Assembly: GCF_902459565.1 (NCBI RefSeq)
Contig: NZ_CABPSN010000004.1
Location: forward strand, 496,001 to 560,000
Direction of reading: 5' to 3'
Origin: Pandoraea aquatica
GTDB taxonomy: Bacteria > Pseudomonadota > Gammaproteobacteria > Burkholderiales > Burkholderiaceae
DNA length: 64,000 nt
Positions 45,119 through 56,284 of this stretch are shown piece after piece. The notes below the pieces were generated by a model. The model was not told where the DNA came from, searched no databases, and saw nothing but the letters and a program-made list of their open reading frames with translations. Both the position numbers and the translations under genes were made by a program. The first letter of the stretch is position 1. Each line of letters opens with the position of its first letter.

Positions 45119-46354
45119 ATGATGATCCTTAACGACTTCCGTCGATCGATGCCGCAAACGATGGCCATGTCACAGTCCGTGCAGGTCGCCCAGACGGTTT
45201 CGCCGCGCCGTGGCATTTTCAAGCGCGCGAGCACCGCTGTGCTGACGCTGGCAGTGTTGGGCACGCTGGGTGGTTGCGGGCTGTTCGGCAGCAAGCCGGC
45301 GCATGAGCCCACGCCGCTCACGGAGATCAAGCAGGCGCTGACCGTCAAGCAGATGTGGACGGCAAGCGTTGGCAAGGCCGGCGCTTACAGCTTTGCGCCG
45401 GTGGCCGTGGGCAACGCCGTGTTCGCGGCTGGCGCGAACGGCAGCATCGTGCGCGTGGATGCGGAAACGGGAGCGTCGACCTGGTCGGCCAAGGCGGATA
45501 CGAACATCACCGCAGGTCCGGGCAGCGATGGCGAGACGACGGTGGTCGCCACGCACAAGGGCGATGTGATTGCCTTCGATCATGACGGCAAGCAGTCATG
45601 GAAAGCGAACGCCGGCAGCGAAGTGCTGACGGCGCCGCTGGTGGGACGTGGTCTGGTGGTGGTGCGTGCCATCAACAACCGTGTGACCGCGTTCGATTCG
45701 GGCACGGGTTCGGTGCGCTGGTCGTATTCGCAACCGGCAACGTCGCTGACGCTGCGTACCGGCACCGGCATGGCGTTCGTGGGTGACCGTTCGGTCATCA
45801 CGGGCTTCCCGGGCGGCAAGCTGGTGGCGCTCGACGCCAATACCGGCAATCCGCAGTGGATCACGCCGCTGTCGTACCCGAAGGGTGTGACGGAAGTCGA
45901 GCGTGTGAATGACGTCACCGGCTCGCCGGTCGTGTTCGGTCGTCAGGTCTGCGGCGCGACGTTCCAGGGCCGCGTGGGTTGCGCCGACGTGCAGACCGGC
46001 AACGGTCTGTGGGCGCGCGATTTCTCGTCGCCGAACGGTGTGTCGCAGGACGAGCGTGTGGTGGCTGCCGTCAATACCGATGGTGCCGTGTACGCGTTCA
46101 ACGCTGCCGATGGCAGTACACTGTGGCAGAACGACAAGCTCAAGTACCGCGATCTGTCGGCGCCGCTGGCGCTCGGCCGCGTGGTGGTCGTGGGCGACAA
46201 GCAGGGCTATCTGCATTTCCTGTCTCGTGACAACGGTGAGTTCCTCGCCCGCGTCAAGCTGAGCGGAGCCATCAGCGCACAGCCGGTCATCGCCGGTCAG
46301 ACGCTGGTTGTGCAAACCCGCGACGGCAACATTTATGGCTTCCGTCCGGAATAA
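45119..46354 (+). CDS. bamB: Outer membrane protein assembly factor BamB
   Basis: About 411 residues. Lipoprotein signal with LGGC (Cys about residue 53 counted from 45119), then a PQQ-type beta-propeller with repeated AxDxxTGxxxW blades (VDAETGASTW, FDSGTGSVRWSYS, LDANTGNPQW, FNAADGSTLWQN). It is the BamB subunit of the outer-membrane protein insertase. The start is uncertain: ATGs at 45119, 45122, 45149 and others all lack a good ribosome-binding site, and the signal seems to begin later than 45119. Confidence 0.92.
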   Translation: MMILNDFRRSMPQTMAMSQSVQVAQTVSPRRGIFKRASTAVLTLAVLGTLGGCGLFGSKPAHEPTPLTEIKQALTVKQMWTASVGKAGAYSFAPVAVGNAVFAAGANGSIVRVDAETGASTWSAKADTNITAGPGSDGETTVVATHKGDVIAFDHDGKQSWKANAGSEVLTAPLVGRGLVVVRAINNRVTAFDSGTGSVRWSYSQPATSLTLRTGTGMAFVGDRSVITGFPGGKLVALDANTGNPQWITPLSYPKGVTEVERVNDVTGSPVVFGRQVCGATFQGRVGCADVQTGNGLWARDFSSPNGVSQDERVVAAVNTDGAVYAFNAADGSTLWQNDKLKYRDLSAPLALGRVVVVGDKQGYLHFLSRDNGEFLARVKLSGAISAQPVIAGQTLVVQTRDGNIYGFRPE

Positions 46355-46389
46355 CCGGTAACCGGCAAGCACCCGGGCATTTTCCGGGA

Positions 46390-46422
46390 ACGGCCGGCAG
46401 CGCGCCGGCCGTCTTCGTTTTT
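46390..46422 (+). terminator. Terminator after bamB
   Basis: ACGGCCGGC/GCCGGCCGT stem of 9 bp with 5-nt loop, followed by CTTCGTTTTT. It lies only 12 nt before the der ATG, so it attenuates rather than fully separates bamB and der, or der has its own promoter. Confidence 0.7.
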
Positions 46423-46433
46423 AGGGCTTATTC

Positions 46434-47771
46434 ATGAAACCCGTGATCGCGCTCGTAGGGCGCCCCAACGTCGGCAAATCGACGCTATTCAACCGTTTGA
46501 CCCGCTCGCGCGACGCACTCGTTGCCGACATGCCCGGGCTCACGCGCGACCGTCACTATGGCGAGGGGCGCGTTGGCGAGCATCCGTATCTGGTGATCGA
46601 TACTGGCGGCTTCGAACCCGTGGCCAAGGAAGGTATCTTCCACGAGATGGCCAAGCAAACGCGTCAGGCCGTGGTCGAAGCCGATGTGGTGATCTACATC
46701 GTGGACGGCCGCCAGGGGCTGACGCCGCAAGACCAGATCATTGCCGACTATCTGCGCAAGACAGGGCGCAAGATCATGCTCGTGGTCAACAAGGCCGAGG
46801 GCATGAAGTACTCCGCGGTCGCGAACGATTTCTACGAACTCGGTCTGGGTGATCCGCTGGCGATTTCGGCCGCGCACGGCGACGGTGTGAAGGAAGTCAT
46901 CGACGAAGCCATTGCCCCGTTCTACGCGAATCCGGACGAGAACGAAGACGACGACAAGCACGATGGCCGTGTGAAGATCGCCATCGTCGGCCGTCCGAAC
47001 GTCGGGAAGTCGACGCTGGTCAACACGCTGCTGGGTGAGGAGCGCGTGATCGCATTCGACATGCCGGGCACCACGCGCGATTCGATTCACATCGACTTCG
47101 AGCGTCAGGGCAAGAACTACACGCTGATCGATACGGCGGGTCTGCGCCGTCGAGGCAAAGTGTTCGAGGCGATCGAGAAGTTCTCGGTTGTGAAAACGCT
47201 TCAATCGATTGCTGATGCAAACGTCGTGATCCTGATGCTCGACGCACGTCAGGATATTTCCGATCAGGACGCGCACATCGCCGGCTTTATTCTGGAGTCG
47301 GGGCGTGCCGTGGTCGTGGGCGTGAACAAGTGGGACGGGCTGGACGAATACACCCGCGATCAGGCGAAACAGGAATTGGAGCGAAAGCTCAAATTCCTCG
47401 GTTTTGCGAACTTCCACTTCATTTCGGCCGCGAAGGCGACGGGCATTGGTCCGCTGATGCGTTCGGTGGACGAAGCGTTCGCCGCAGCGATGACGAAGTT
47501 GCCGACGCCGAAGCTCACGAAGGCGTTGATCGAGGCCGTGGAGCACCAGCAGCCGCGGCGGGCGGGCTTCTCGCGTCCGAAGCTGCGCTATGCCCACCAG
47601 GGTGGTTCGAATCCGCCGATCATCGTCATTCACGGGAACAGTCTGGATGGCGTGACCGATAGCTATCGTCGCTACCTTGAGAACCGTTTCCGCGAAACTT
47701 TTAAGTTGAAGGGCACTCCATTACGCATAGAGTTCCGCAACAGCGCGAACCCTTACGCCAAGGGCGAGTGA
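46434..47771 (+). CDS. der: Ribosome biogenesis GTPase Der (EngA)
   Basis: 445 residues with two tandem G domains: [20 protein letters not shown] near the N-terminus and [18 protein letters not shown] in the middle; NKAE and NKWD are the G4 motifs. A C-terminal KH-like domain follows ([20 protein letters not shown]). Der is needed for 50S assembly. Confidence 0.97.
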   Translation: MKPVIALVGRPNVGKSTLFNRLTRSRDALVADMPGLTRDRHYGEGRVGEHPYLVIDTGGFEPVAKEGIFHEMAKQTRQAVVEADVVIYIVDGRQGLTPQDQIIADYLRKTGRKIMLVVNKAEGMKYSAVANDFYELGLGDPLAISAAHGDGVKEVIDEAIAPFYANPDENEDDDKHDGRVKIAIVGRPNVGKSTLVNTLLGEERVIAFDMPGTTRDSIHIDFERQGKNYTLIDTAGLRRRGKVFEAIEKFSVVKTLQSIADANVVILMLDARQDISDQDAHIAGFILESGRAVVVGVNKWDGLDEYTRDQAKQELERKLKFLGFANFHFISAAKATGIGPLMRSVDEAFAAAMTKLPTPKLTKALIEAVEHQQPRRAGFSRPKLRYAHQGGSNPPIIVIHGNSLDGVTDSYRRYLENRFRETFKLKGTPLRIEFRNSANPYAKGE

Positions 47772-47773
47772 AA

Positions 47774-47794
47774 GCCCGCCTGGGGCGGGGTTTT
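47774..47794 (+). terminator. Terminator after der
   Basis: GCCCGCC pairs with GGCGGGG over a short loop, followed by TTTT. Compact GC stem directly after the der stop. Confidence 0.65.
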
Positions 47795-47897
47795 GCTGGC
47801 GACGCTAGCAAAATCGGCTATAGTGTGGAAGTCAGGGTGGGAAGCGCGCACACGCCCTGGCTTACGGTCATTTGCTAAAAATACAATGGAGTAACTT

Positions 47898-48134
47898 ATG
47901 AGCAACAAAGGGCAACTTCTACAAGACCCGTTTCTGAACGCCTTGCGTAAGGAGCATGTTCCCGTCTCGATCTATCTGGTCAACGGTATCAAGCTGCAGG
48001 GAAACATCGAGTCGTTCGACCAGTATGTCGTCCTGCTGCGCAACACGGTCACCCAAATGGTTTACAAGCATGCCATTTCGACGGTCGTGCCTGCGCGTCC
48101 GGTGAATTTCCATCCGGAAGCCGAGCAGTCCTGA
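47898..48134 (+). CDS. hfq: RNA chaperone Hfq
   Basis: 78 residues. The family N-terminus [20 protein letters not shown] and the Sm2 motif [12 protein letters not shown] are exact in type. Hfq hexamers pair sRNAs with mRNAs. GGAG lies 7 nt before the ATG. Upstream, TATAGT at 47819-47824 is a candidate -10. The short C-terminus (after residue 70) is typical of beta-proteobacteria. Confidence 0.97.
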   Translation: MSNKGQLLQDPFLNALRKEHVPVSIYLVNGIKLQGNIESFDQYVVLLRNTVTQMVYKHAISTVVPARPVNFHPEAEQS

Positions 48135-48142
48135 TTCAGGCT

Positions 48143-48180
48143 CGCCCGACCGGGAGTCTCCGGCCGGGCGAATTTCTCTT
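48143..48180 (+). terminator. Probable terminator between hfq and hflX
   Basis: CGCCCGACCGG pairs with CCGGCCGGGCG (one A-C mismatch) around GAGTCT, then AATTTCTCTT. The stem is strong but the T tract is weak, so readthrough into hflX is likely. Confidence 0.55.
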
Positions 48181-48195
48181 CCCCACCGCCCGCTC

Positions 48196-49401
48196 TTGTC
48201 CAACAGTCCCAATTCCCAATCCCAGCGTAGCTTGACCACCAACGCCGCGCTCGTCGGCATCGATTTCGGCAAACTCGATTTCGAAGCCAGTCTCCAGGAA
48301 CTCGACCTTCTGACGCAATCCGCAGGCGCCAAGCCTGTCGTGACCATTACCGGCCGTCGCCATAGCCCGGACGCCAAGCTGTTTATCGGCAGCGGCAAGG
48401 CTGAAGAATTGCGCGACGCCATCGCCGAGTACGACGTCGAACTGGTGATTTTCAATCACGCACTGACCCCGGGTCAGCAGCGTAACCTCGAACACCTGCT
48501 GCAACGCCGCGTGGTGGACCGTACCAGCCTGATCCTCGATATCTTCGCCCAACGCGCGAAGAGTCATGAAGGCAAGCTGCAGGTCGAACTCGCGCAGTTG
48601 CAGTACTTGTCCACGCGCCTCGTGCGCGCCTGGACTCACCTTGAACGTCAGAAAGGCGGTATCGGTCTGCGTGGGCCGGGTGAAACGCAGCTGGAAACCG
48701 ACCGTCGTTTGCTCGGCGAGCGTGTGAAGTCGCTCAAAGTGCGGCTCGAGAAGCTGCAGCGTCAGCACGATACGCAGCGTCGCGCGCGTCAGCGTAGCGG
48801 CACGATGTCGATCTCGCTCGTCGGCTATACCAACGCGGGCAAATCCACGCTGTTCAATTCGATGACGAAGGCCAACGCCTACGCCGCCGATCAGCTGTTT
48901 GCAACGCTCGATACGACCTCGCGTCGTGTTTATCTTGGCGATGTCGGGAACATCGTGCTGTCTGATACTGTCGGATTCATCCGCGAGTTGCCTCACCAGT
49001 TGGTGGCGGCATTCCGTGCGACGCTTGAGGAGACGGTGCACGCCGACATGCTGCTGCATGTGGTGGACGCGTCGAGTCAGGTGCGCAAGGAGCAGATGGC
49101 CGAGGTCAACGCCGTGCTGGCGGAGATCGACGCGGCCGATATCCCGCAGATTCTCGTCTGGAACAAGATCGACGCGGTGCCGGAACTGGCCGCACAAGGG
49201 CCGAGAATCGAACGGGATGAGGCCGGGCGCATTACGCGCGTCTTTTTGAGCGCACGCACCGGCCAGGGCCTCGACCTGCTGCGCGAGGCCATCAGCGAGG
49301 CGGTTGTGGCTGGCACTGGTGGGTTACAATCGCAGCACGAAGCGCCCGATGTCCGGCTCATCGACCGTTGGGACGATGTGCCGCGCGCAGAAGACAGATA
49401 A
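48196..49401 (+). CDS. hflX: GTPase HflX
   Basis: About 401 residues. The N-terminal HflX domain includes RRHSPDAKLFIGSGKAEELR, then GGIGLRGPGETQLETDRRL and G1 LVGYTNAGKSTLFN. HflX splits stalled ribosomes. The start is unclear: TTG 48196 is the first option and TTG 48231 lies closer to the conserved part; neither has a strong ribosome-binding site. The order hfq-hflX-hflK-hflC matches E. coli. Confidence 0.93.
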   Translation: MSNSPNSQSQRSLTTNAALVGIDFGKLDFEASLQELDLLTQSAGAKPVVTITGRRHSPDAKLFIGSGKAEELRDAIAEYDVELVIFNHALTPGQQRNLEHLLQRRVVDRTSLILDIFAQRAKSHEGKLQVELAQLQYLSTRLVRAWTHLERQKGGIGLRGPGETQLETDRRLLGERVKSLKVRLEKLQRQHDTQRRARQRSGTMSISLVGYTNAGKSTLFNSMTKANAYAADQLFATLDTTSRRVYLGDVGNIVLSDTVGFIRELPHQLVAAFRATLEETVHADMLLHVVDASSQVRKEQMAEVNAVLAEIDAADIPQILVWNKIDAVPELAAQGPRIERDEAGRITRVFLSARTGQGLDLLREAISEAVVAGTGGLQSQHEAPDVRLIDRWDDVPRAEDR

Positions 49402-49639
49402 CACGAGACGTCGCACCGTGAAGGGCGCGTTGCCACGGGGAACACCGGCAGCACGTCCCGACTCGGGTGACGAACTGGCAAGAGACTAGACGGAGGCCGG
49501 GCAAGGCCGCCGATCGGCAAACCAGATTCGGGAACCACGCGCGAACCGGCAGCATGCGCGCTCCGATATGAGGCGCGCCGGTCGCAACGCCCAACCCGCT
49601 TCAGTCACCACGCTTCTACCTATGCTTCCAAGAGCTTTG

Positions 49640-50977
49640 ATGCGACGAGTTGGCTTGATTTTCTCCCTGAACGACCCGCGCTGGGGGCGGGACGGCGGCG
49701 GCGATTCGCCGTCCGGTAATCAGGAGCCGAACCGCCCCGATCGTGCGAACACTCCGAATTCGCAGGATCAGAAGGAGCCGCCGCGCGGACCGCAAGGACC
49801 GCAGCAGGATGGCCCCCCCGATCTCGACGAACTGTGGCGCGATTTCAATCGCCGTCTGAACCGTATCTTCGGCCGTAAGAACGGTGGAGGCGGCAACAAC
49901 GGCGGCTCGAACAATTTCTCCGGTGGCTCGCGTGGGTCGGGTATTGGCGTGGGCGTTGTCGTCGCGCTGGCATTCCTGATCTGGCTGGCCACGGGCGTCT
50001 TCATCGTCCAGGAAGGTCAGGTCGGTGTCGTCACCCAGTTCGGCAAGTACAAGTACACGACCACCTCGGGTATTCAATGGCGCTTGCCGTACCCGTTCCA
50101 GTCGGTCGAGATCGTCAACATGTCGCAGATCCGATCGGTGGAAATCGGCCGCTCTAACACGATTCGCGATACCGATCTGAAGGATTCGTCGATGCTCACG
50201 GGCGACGAGAACATCATTGATGTTCGCTTCGCCGTTCAGTACCGCATCAAGGACGCGACCGAGTTCCTGTTCAATAACGTGGATGCCGAATCGTCGGTCA
50301 ATCTGGCGGCGCAGACGGCCGTGCGTGAGATCGTCGGCAAGAGCAAGATGGACTTCGTGCTCTATGCCGGTCGCGAAGAAATCGCGAACGAACTCGTCAC
50401 GTCGATCCAGCGCATTCTGGATAGCTACAAGACGGGCATTCTCGTCACGAGCGTGACGATGCAAAGCGTTCAGCCGCCCGAGCAGGTGCAGGCAGCGTTC
50501 GACGACGCCGTGAAGGCCGGGCAGGATCTCGAGCGCGCGAAGAACGAAGCGCAAGCCTATGCCAACGACGTGATTCCGCGTGCCAAGGGTACGGCGTCGC
50601 GTCTGACGGAAGAGGCAGCCGGTTACAAGGCGCGTGTCGTGTCGCAGGCGCAGGGTGATGCCGATCGCTTCAAGTCGGTGCAAGAAGCCTACGCCAAGGC
50701 GCCGGGCGTGATCCGCGAGCGTATGTATCTCGATACGATGCAGCAGATCTACTCGCGCACCACGAAGATCATGGTGGATTCGAAGAACAACAGCCTGTTG
50801 TATCTGCCGTTGGACAAGATCATGGAGCGTTCGCGTAGCGACGCATCGACCCCGGCACCGGCATCCGGTGCAGGCACGGGGGCAGCGGCAGGTGCGCCTG
50901 CCGCGAGCGACAGCAGTGATGTCGACCATGATCGATCGCGTGCGGCACTGCGCAACCGCGACCGCGATTCACGCTAA
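49640..50977 (+). CDS. hflK: FtsH protease modulator HflK
   Basis: About 445 residues. Pro/Gly/Asn-rich N-terminus, one membrane helix at about 112-134 (VGVVVALAFLIWLATGVFIV), then an SPFH/prohibitin domain (EGQVGVVTQFGKYKYTTTSG). HflK with HflC forms a membrane cage around FtsH. ATG 49640 was chosen (AAGAG upstream); ATG 49622 is another option. The 238 nt before it contain no gene I can support. Confidence 0.92.
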   Translation: MRRVGLIFSLNDPRWGRDGGGDSPSGNQEPNRPDRANTPNSQDQKEPPRGPQGPQQDGPPDLDELWRDFNRRLNRIFGRKNGGGGNNGGSNNFSGGSRGSGIGVGVVVALAFLIWLATGVFIVQEGQVGVVTQFGKYKYTTTSGIQWRLPYPFQSVEIVNMSQIRSVEIGRSNTIRDTDLKDSSMLTGDENIIDVRFAVQYRIKDATEFLFNNVDAESSVNLAAQTAVREIVGKSKMDFVLYAGREEIANELVTSIQRILDSYKTGILVTSVTMQSVQPPEQVQAAFDDAVKAGQDLERAKNEAQAYANDVIPRAKGTASRLTEEAAGYKARVVSQAQGDADRFKSVQEAYAKAPGVIRERMYLDTMQQIYSRTTKIMVDSKNNSLLYLPLDKIMERSRSDASTPAPASGAGTGAAAGAPAASDSSDVDHDRSRAALRNRDRDSR

Positions 50978-50989
50978 GGGGATAAGCGC

Positions 50990-51889
50990 ATGAACCGTAT
51001 TGGAACCGTTATCGTCGCGCTGATCGTTTTGCTGATCGTGCTCGCCTCGACCATGTTCGTGGTGGACCAGCGCCGTTATGCCGTGGTGTTCTCGCTTGGC
51101 GAGATCAAGGACGTCTACAGCCAGCCTGGCCTGAAATTCAAGTTGCCGCCGCCGCTCCAGACCGTGCTGTATCTGGACAAGCGCATCATGACCATCGACA
51201 ACCCGGAGCCTGAGCGTTTCATCACGGCCGAGAAGAAGAACCTGATCGTCGACTCGTATGTGAAGTGGCGCATCATCGACCCGCGCAAGTTCTATGTGAG
51301 CTTCAAGGGCGACAACCGCCTCGCACAGGATCGTCTGACGCAGCAGATTCGCTCGGCGTTGCAGGAAGCGTTCACCAAGCGCACCGTGACCGAAGTGGTC
51401 TCGACGCAGCGTGATCAGGTCATGCAATGGGTGAAGCAGAAGGTGGGCGACGAAGCCGCGCAAGTGGGTATCGAGATTGTCGATGTGCGCATGCGTCGTG
51501 TGGACCTGGCCGCAGGGATCAGCGATTCGGTGTACAGCCGGATGGCCGCCGAACGTAAGCGCGTGGCGAACGAATTGCGTTCGACGGGTGCAGCTGAAGC
51601 CGAGCAGATTCGTGCCGATGCCGACCGTCAACGTGACGTGGTCGTCGCCGAGGCATATGCCAAGGCGCAGCAGGTCAAGGGTGAGGGCGACGCAGTTGCC
51701 GCTGGTATCTACGCTCAGGCGTTTGGCCGCGATCCGCAGTTTGCCCAGTTCTACCAGAGCCTCGAAGCGTACAAGGCGACCTTCCGTGACAAGAAGGACG
51801 TGATCATCGCCGACCCGAACAGCGACTTCTTCCGATTTATGCGCGGTTCCGGTGGTGCTGGCGCGTCAGCCGGAAAAGCGGGAAAATAG
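50990..51889 (+). CDS. hflC: FtsH protease modulator HflC
   Basis: 299 residues. N-terminal membrane helix (VIVALIVLLIVLASTMFVVD), SPFH domain (RYAVVFSLGEIKDVYSQPGL) and a coiled segment rich in Ala, Glu and Arg. It starts 12 nt after hflK with AAGGGGATAAG upstream. Confidence 0.96.
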   Translation: MNRIGTVIVALIVLLIVLASTMFVVDQRRYAVVFSLGEIKDVYSQPGLKFKLPPPLQTVLYLDKRIMTIDNPEPERFITAEKKNLIVDSYVKWRIIDPRKFYVSFKGDNRLAQDRLTQQIRSALQEAFTKRTVTEVVSTQRDQVMQWVKQKVGDEAAQVGIEIVDVRMRRVDLAAGISDSVYSRMAAERKRVANELRSTGAAEAEQIRADADRQRDVVVAEAYAKAQQVKGEGDAVAAGIYAQAFGRDPQFAQFYQSLEAYKATFRDKKDVIIADPNSDFFRFMRGSGGAGASAGKAGK

Positions 51890-51911
51890 CGCTTCTGACA
51901 TCCGAGTAGCT

Positions 51912-51947
51912 GCCACCGCCCGCGTCAACGCGGGCGGTGGCGTTTTG
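51912..51947 (+). terminator. Strong terminator after hflC
   Basis: Perfect 13-bp stem GCCACCGCCCGCG and its complement with a TCAA tetraloop, followed by GTTTT. It ends the hfl transcript just before the DUF2065 gene. Confidence 0.88.
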
Positions 51948-51960
51948 GCCGAGCCCTCCT

Positions 51961-52152
51961 GTGACCAGCAGCACGATAATTCTCGCTTTCGCCCTCATGC
52001 TGATCGTGGAGGGATTGTTTCCGTTTGCCGCGCCGGAACGGTGGCGGCAAAGTTTTCGTAAAATAACGGAAATGCCGTCCGGCCAGATTCGCTTCTTCGG
52101 CCTGGCCGCCGTCCTGCTGGGGCTGATTCTGATGCTGCTGGCCGATTACTAA
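51961..52152 (+). CDS. DUF2065 (YjeT-like) small inner-membrane protein
   Basis: 63 residues from GTG 51961. Two membrane helices ([20 protein letters not shown] and [20 protein letters not shown]) with PERWRQ between them, the YjeT/DUF2065 plan. Found between hflC and purA or hisZ in many proteobacteria. Function unknown. GTG 51961 fits the family length; the frame extends to 51937 within the terminator. Confidence 0.88.
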   Translation: MTSSTIILAFALMLIVEGLFPFAAPERWRQSFRKITEMPSGQIRFFGLAAVLLGLILMLLADY

Positions 52153-52190
52153 AAGGCGCTTTCACGCGCCGTCTGAATTCCGAAATACCC

Positions 52191-53351
52191 ATGCCGAACT
52201 GGCTACTTCCCGAAAATATCGCCGACGTGCTGCCGTCCGAGGCGCGCAAGATCGAAGATCTGCGCCGACTGATGCTCGATCGTTTCCGTACGTACGGCTA
52301 TGAGCTCGTCATGCCGCCGATGCTCGAGTATGTCGAGTCGCTGCTGACCGGCACCGGCCATGACCTCGACCTGCGCACGTTCAAGCTCGTCGATCAGCTC
52401 TCGGGGCGCACGATGGGTCTGCGCGCCGACATCACGCCACAGATCGCCCGTATCGACGCCCATTTGCTCAACCGCAAAGGCGTGACGCGTCTGTGCTATG
52501 CCGGTAGCGTGCTGTTTACTCGTCCGCGTAATTTGCTGGCGACCCGCGAGCCGTTCCAGATCGGCGCCGAAATCTTCGGCCATAGCGGTCTCGAGGCGGA
52601 TCTCGAAATCCAGGAATTGCTGCTGTTCTGCCTGCAACTCGCCGGCTTGAAGCAGATTCGTATCGATCTTTGCCACGCGGGTGTGCTTGAGGCGCTGCTG
52701 GAAGGCGTGCCGGCTGCCGAAGCTATCGAAAGCCAGTTGTTCGGTGCGCTGGCAACGAAGGACGTGCCTCAACTACAGGAATTGACGCGAGACCTGCCGG
52801 CACACGTGCGCGACGCCTTGCTGAGCCTGACCACGTTGTACGGCGACCCGGCGGATACGCTGGAGCGCGCCCGCAAGGTCCTGCCGGATCTGCCGGGCGT
52901 GAAGGCTGCGCTCGACGATCTGGCCTATCTGGCGGCGTCGCAGAGCAAGGACGGTCCGGCGGTGCTTTCGATCGATCTGGCTGACTTGCGTGGCTATCAG
53001 TACCACAGCGGCGTGATGTTCGCGGCGTATGTCGATGGCATTCCCAACGCGATTGCGCGCGGCGGGCGTTACGACAAGGTGGGGCAGGCGTTCGGGCGCG
53101 ACCGTCCGGCGACCGGTTTTTCGCTCGATTTGCGTGAGTTGGCGGCCATTTCGCCGGTGGAAGCGCGCAGTAACGCGATTTTGGCCCCGGCTGACGATGT
53201 GCCGGGTCTGCGCGCCAAGATCGACAGCCTGCGCGACGCGGGCGAGGTCGTGATCCGCATGCTGCCGGGGCACGACCAGGATTTCGAGGAGTTCACGGGA
53301 GACCGCGTACTTGTCGAGAAAAATGGCCAGTGGGTTGTGACGCCCCGGTGA
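52191..53351 (+). CDS. hisZ: ATP phosphoribosyltransferase regulatory subunit HisZ
   Basis: 386 residues. A HisRS-like catalytic core without anticodon domain: [40 protein letters not shown], and [20 protein letters not shown]. HisZ joins a short HisG to control the first step of histidine synthesis; hisG itself is not in the window. Lacks the HisS-specific RGLDYY motif, separating it from hisS at 43025. Confidence 0.94.
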   Translation: MPNWLLPENIADVLPSEARKIEDLRRLMLDRFRTYGYELVMPPMLEYVESLLTGTGHDLDLRTFKLVDQLSGRTMGLRADITPQIARIDAHLLNRKGVTRLCYAGSVLFTRPRNLLATREPFQIGAEIFGHSGLEADLEIQELLLFCLQLAGLKQIRIDLCHAGVLEALLEGVPAAEAIESQLFGALATKDVPQLQELTRDLPAHVRDALLSLTTLYGDPADTLERARKVLPDLPGVKAALDDLAYLAASQSKDGPAVLSIDLADLRGYQYHSGVMFAAYVDGIPNAIARGGRYDKVGQAFGRDRPATGFSLDLRELAAISPVEARSNAILAPADDVPGLRAKIDSLRDAGEVVIRMLPGHDQDFEEFTGDRVLVEKNGQWVVTPR

Positions 53352-53394
53352 ATTCGCTGAAAAAAGCGGCACTCGCCTGCGCCAACACGGGTAG

Positions 53395-54765
<1,371 letters not shown>

Positions 54766-54791
54766 AGACAGCACGACAAGCAAGACACACC

Positions 54792-55328
54792 ATGAATCTG
54801 CCCCAAAACGACGATAAGAACCTCTGGGTCTCGTGGGACGAATATCATCGACTGATCGAGCGCCTGGCGCTCAAGGTCCATGAGTCCAACTGGAAGTTCG
54901 ACAAGATCCTGTGTCTGGCCCGTGGTGGCTTGCGTGTGGGCGACCAGCTCGCACGCATTTACGACGTGCCGCTCGCGATCCTGGCGACGAGTTCGTATCG
55001 CGAAGCCGAAGGCACCATTCGTGGCGACCTCGATATCGCTCAGTACATCACCATCACGCGCGGCGAGCTGGAAGGTCGTGTGCTGCTGGTCGACGATCTG
55101 GTCGATTCGGGCGTGACGCTCGAGCGCGTCGGCAAGCACCTGAAGGAGCGTTTCACGAAGGTGACGGACGTGCGCTCGGCCGTGCTGTGGCATAAGGCTT
55201 GCTCGAAGGTGGCACCGGATTACGCGGTCGATTTCCTGCCGACGAATCCGTGGATTCATCAGCCGTTCGAAGAGTACGACACGCTGCGTCCGCACAATCT
55301 GGCGGCTTGGATCAAGCGCGGCACCTAA
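54792..55328 (+). CDS. Phosphoribosyltransferase (hypoxanthine/xanthine-guanine type)
   Basis: 178 residues. PRPP-binding motif RVLLVDDLVDSGVTLERV and an early ILCLARGGLRVGDQLAR. Type I phosphoribosyltransferase, probably purine salvage; the base is not decidable from the visible motifs. It forms an operon with purA, which supports a purine role, and ends at a terminator. Confidence 0.9.
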   Translation: MNLPQNDDKNLWVSWDEYHRLIERLALKVHESNWKFDKILCLARGGLRVGDQLARIYDVPLAILATSSYREAEGTIRGDLDIAQYITITRGELEGRVLLVDDLVDSGVTLERVGKHLKERFTKVTDVRSAVLWHKACSKVAPDYAVDFLPTNPWIHQPFEEYDTLRPHNLAAWIKRGT

Positions 55329-55391
55329 GTCGTTCCGACGCATCTGGCGCACCGTGAGGTGACGCCCCGCCTGAGGAAGACTTCGGGCGAC

Positions 55392-55427
55392 ACAGGCGGT
55401 GACATCGAAAGATGCACCGCCTGTTTT
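55392..55427 (+). terminator. Terminator of the purA-phosphoribosyltransferase unit
   Basis: ACAGGCGGTG pairs with CACCGCCTGT; the stem continues through CATC/GATG with a single bulged A around a GAAA tetraloop, followed by TTTTGTTTTG. Confidence 0.87.
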
Positions 55428-55597
55428 GTTTTGATCTCTGTATCCGCTTTAGTCCGCCTTTGATTTACCTCCGCCCGGACCGCCTCAAGCTCAATAAGCG
55501 GGCAATTTCCCCTTTGCTCACCGCTTGCGTCCGTTTCGCCCTGTGTTCTGATGGGGACTCTCACCATTCCTCGCAGGGCTTTCCTCTCCGTCTTGCC

Positions 55598-56233
55598 ATG
55601 ATCAGGTTGTTTCGCCTCTTTCCCGCGACATGCGCGATTGTGCTCGCAGGCCTGCTGGCCTCAGTGAGCCAGTCGGGTCTCGCGGCGTCTGCTGTGGCGG
55701 GCGTCCACACGGCAAGCGGCCTTCGATATGTCTACGTCACCAACCAGACGTCGATGGCGAAGGCCAAACTGGCGGCGGTGAACCGATGCAGAACGCAACT
55801 CGCATCAGGGAGCCGAGGAGGGCGCTGCGAGGTGCTGATGGCGGGCAATGGCCCGGCCTACTGGGCGGTGGTGCACGCCAGCAATGGTGAGGTTGGGGTA
55901 GCGCTAGGCGATACGCAGGATTCTGCGTTGCAGGATGCGTTTGTCGTTTGCCAGCGAGGTGGGCAGTGTTCGACGGATGGCGCGCAAGTGTGGTTCGACA
56001 GCGGTCAGCGTCCTGGGAAGCGCTTGCCGCCACCGCAGGCCGCTCAGGCCGCCCCGGCTCAGTGTCGGATACCCACTGGGCAGGTGGTCCGCATGCGCAC
56101 CCAATGCGTCAATGGTGAGTGCACGCGAACGTACGAGAACGGGTGCACCATTCGCTTTCAGGCCGCGCGTTGTCTCGATAAGGAGACGCACAGCTATACG
56201 TGGCGGCCGAACGGTTGCGACGACGATAGCTGA
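55598..56233 (+). CDS. Exported cysteine-containing protein, DUF4189-like
   Basis: 211 residues. Signal peptide from MIRLFRLFPATCAIVLAG to about residue 30 (SGLAASA). The middle has WAVVHASNGEVGVALGD and ALQDAFVVCQRGGQCSTDG, resembling DUF4189 domains with paired cysteines. The C-terminal part has more cysteine pairs (CRIPTGQVV, CVNGECTRTYENGC), so several disulphides are likely. Function unknown. ATG 55598 was chosen for the signal peptide. Confidence 0.72.
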   Translation: MIRLFRLFPATCAIVLAGLLASVSQSGLAASAVAGVHTASGLRYVYVTNQTSMAKAKLAAVNRCRTQLASGSRGGRCEVLMAGNGPAYWAVVHASNGEVGVALGDTQDSALQDAFVVCQRGGQCSTDGAQVWFDSGQRPGKRLPPPQAAQAAPAQCRIPTGQVVRMRTQCVNGECTRTYENGCTIRFQAARCLDKETHSYTWRPNGCDDDS

Positions 56234-56284
56234 GGGCTGAGGGCCGACGCCCGTCAGCCCCCATTCCTCATGTGATGCAAGGTG

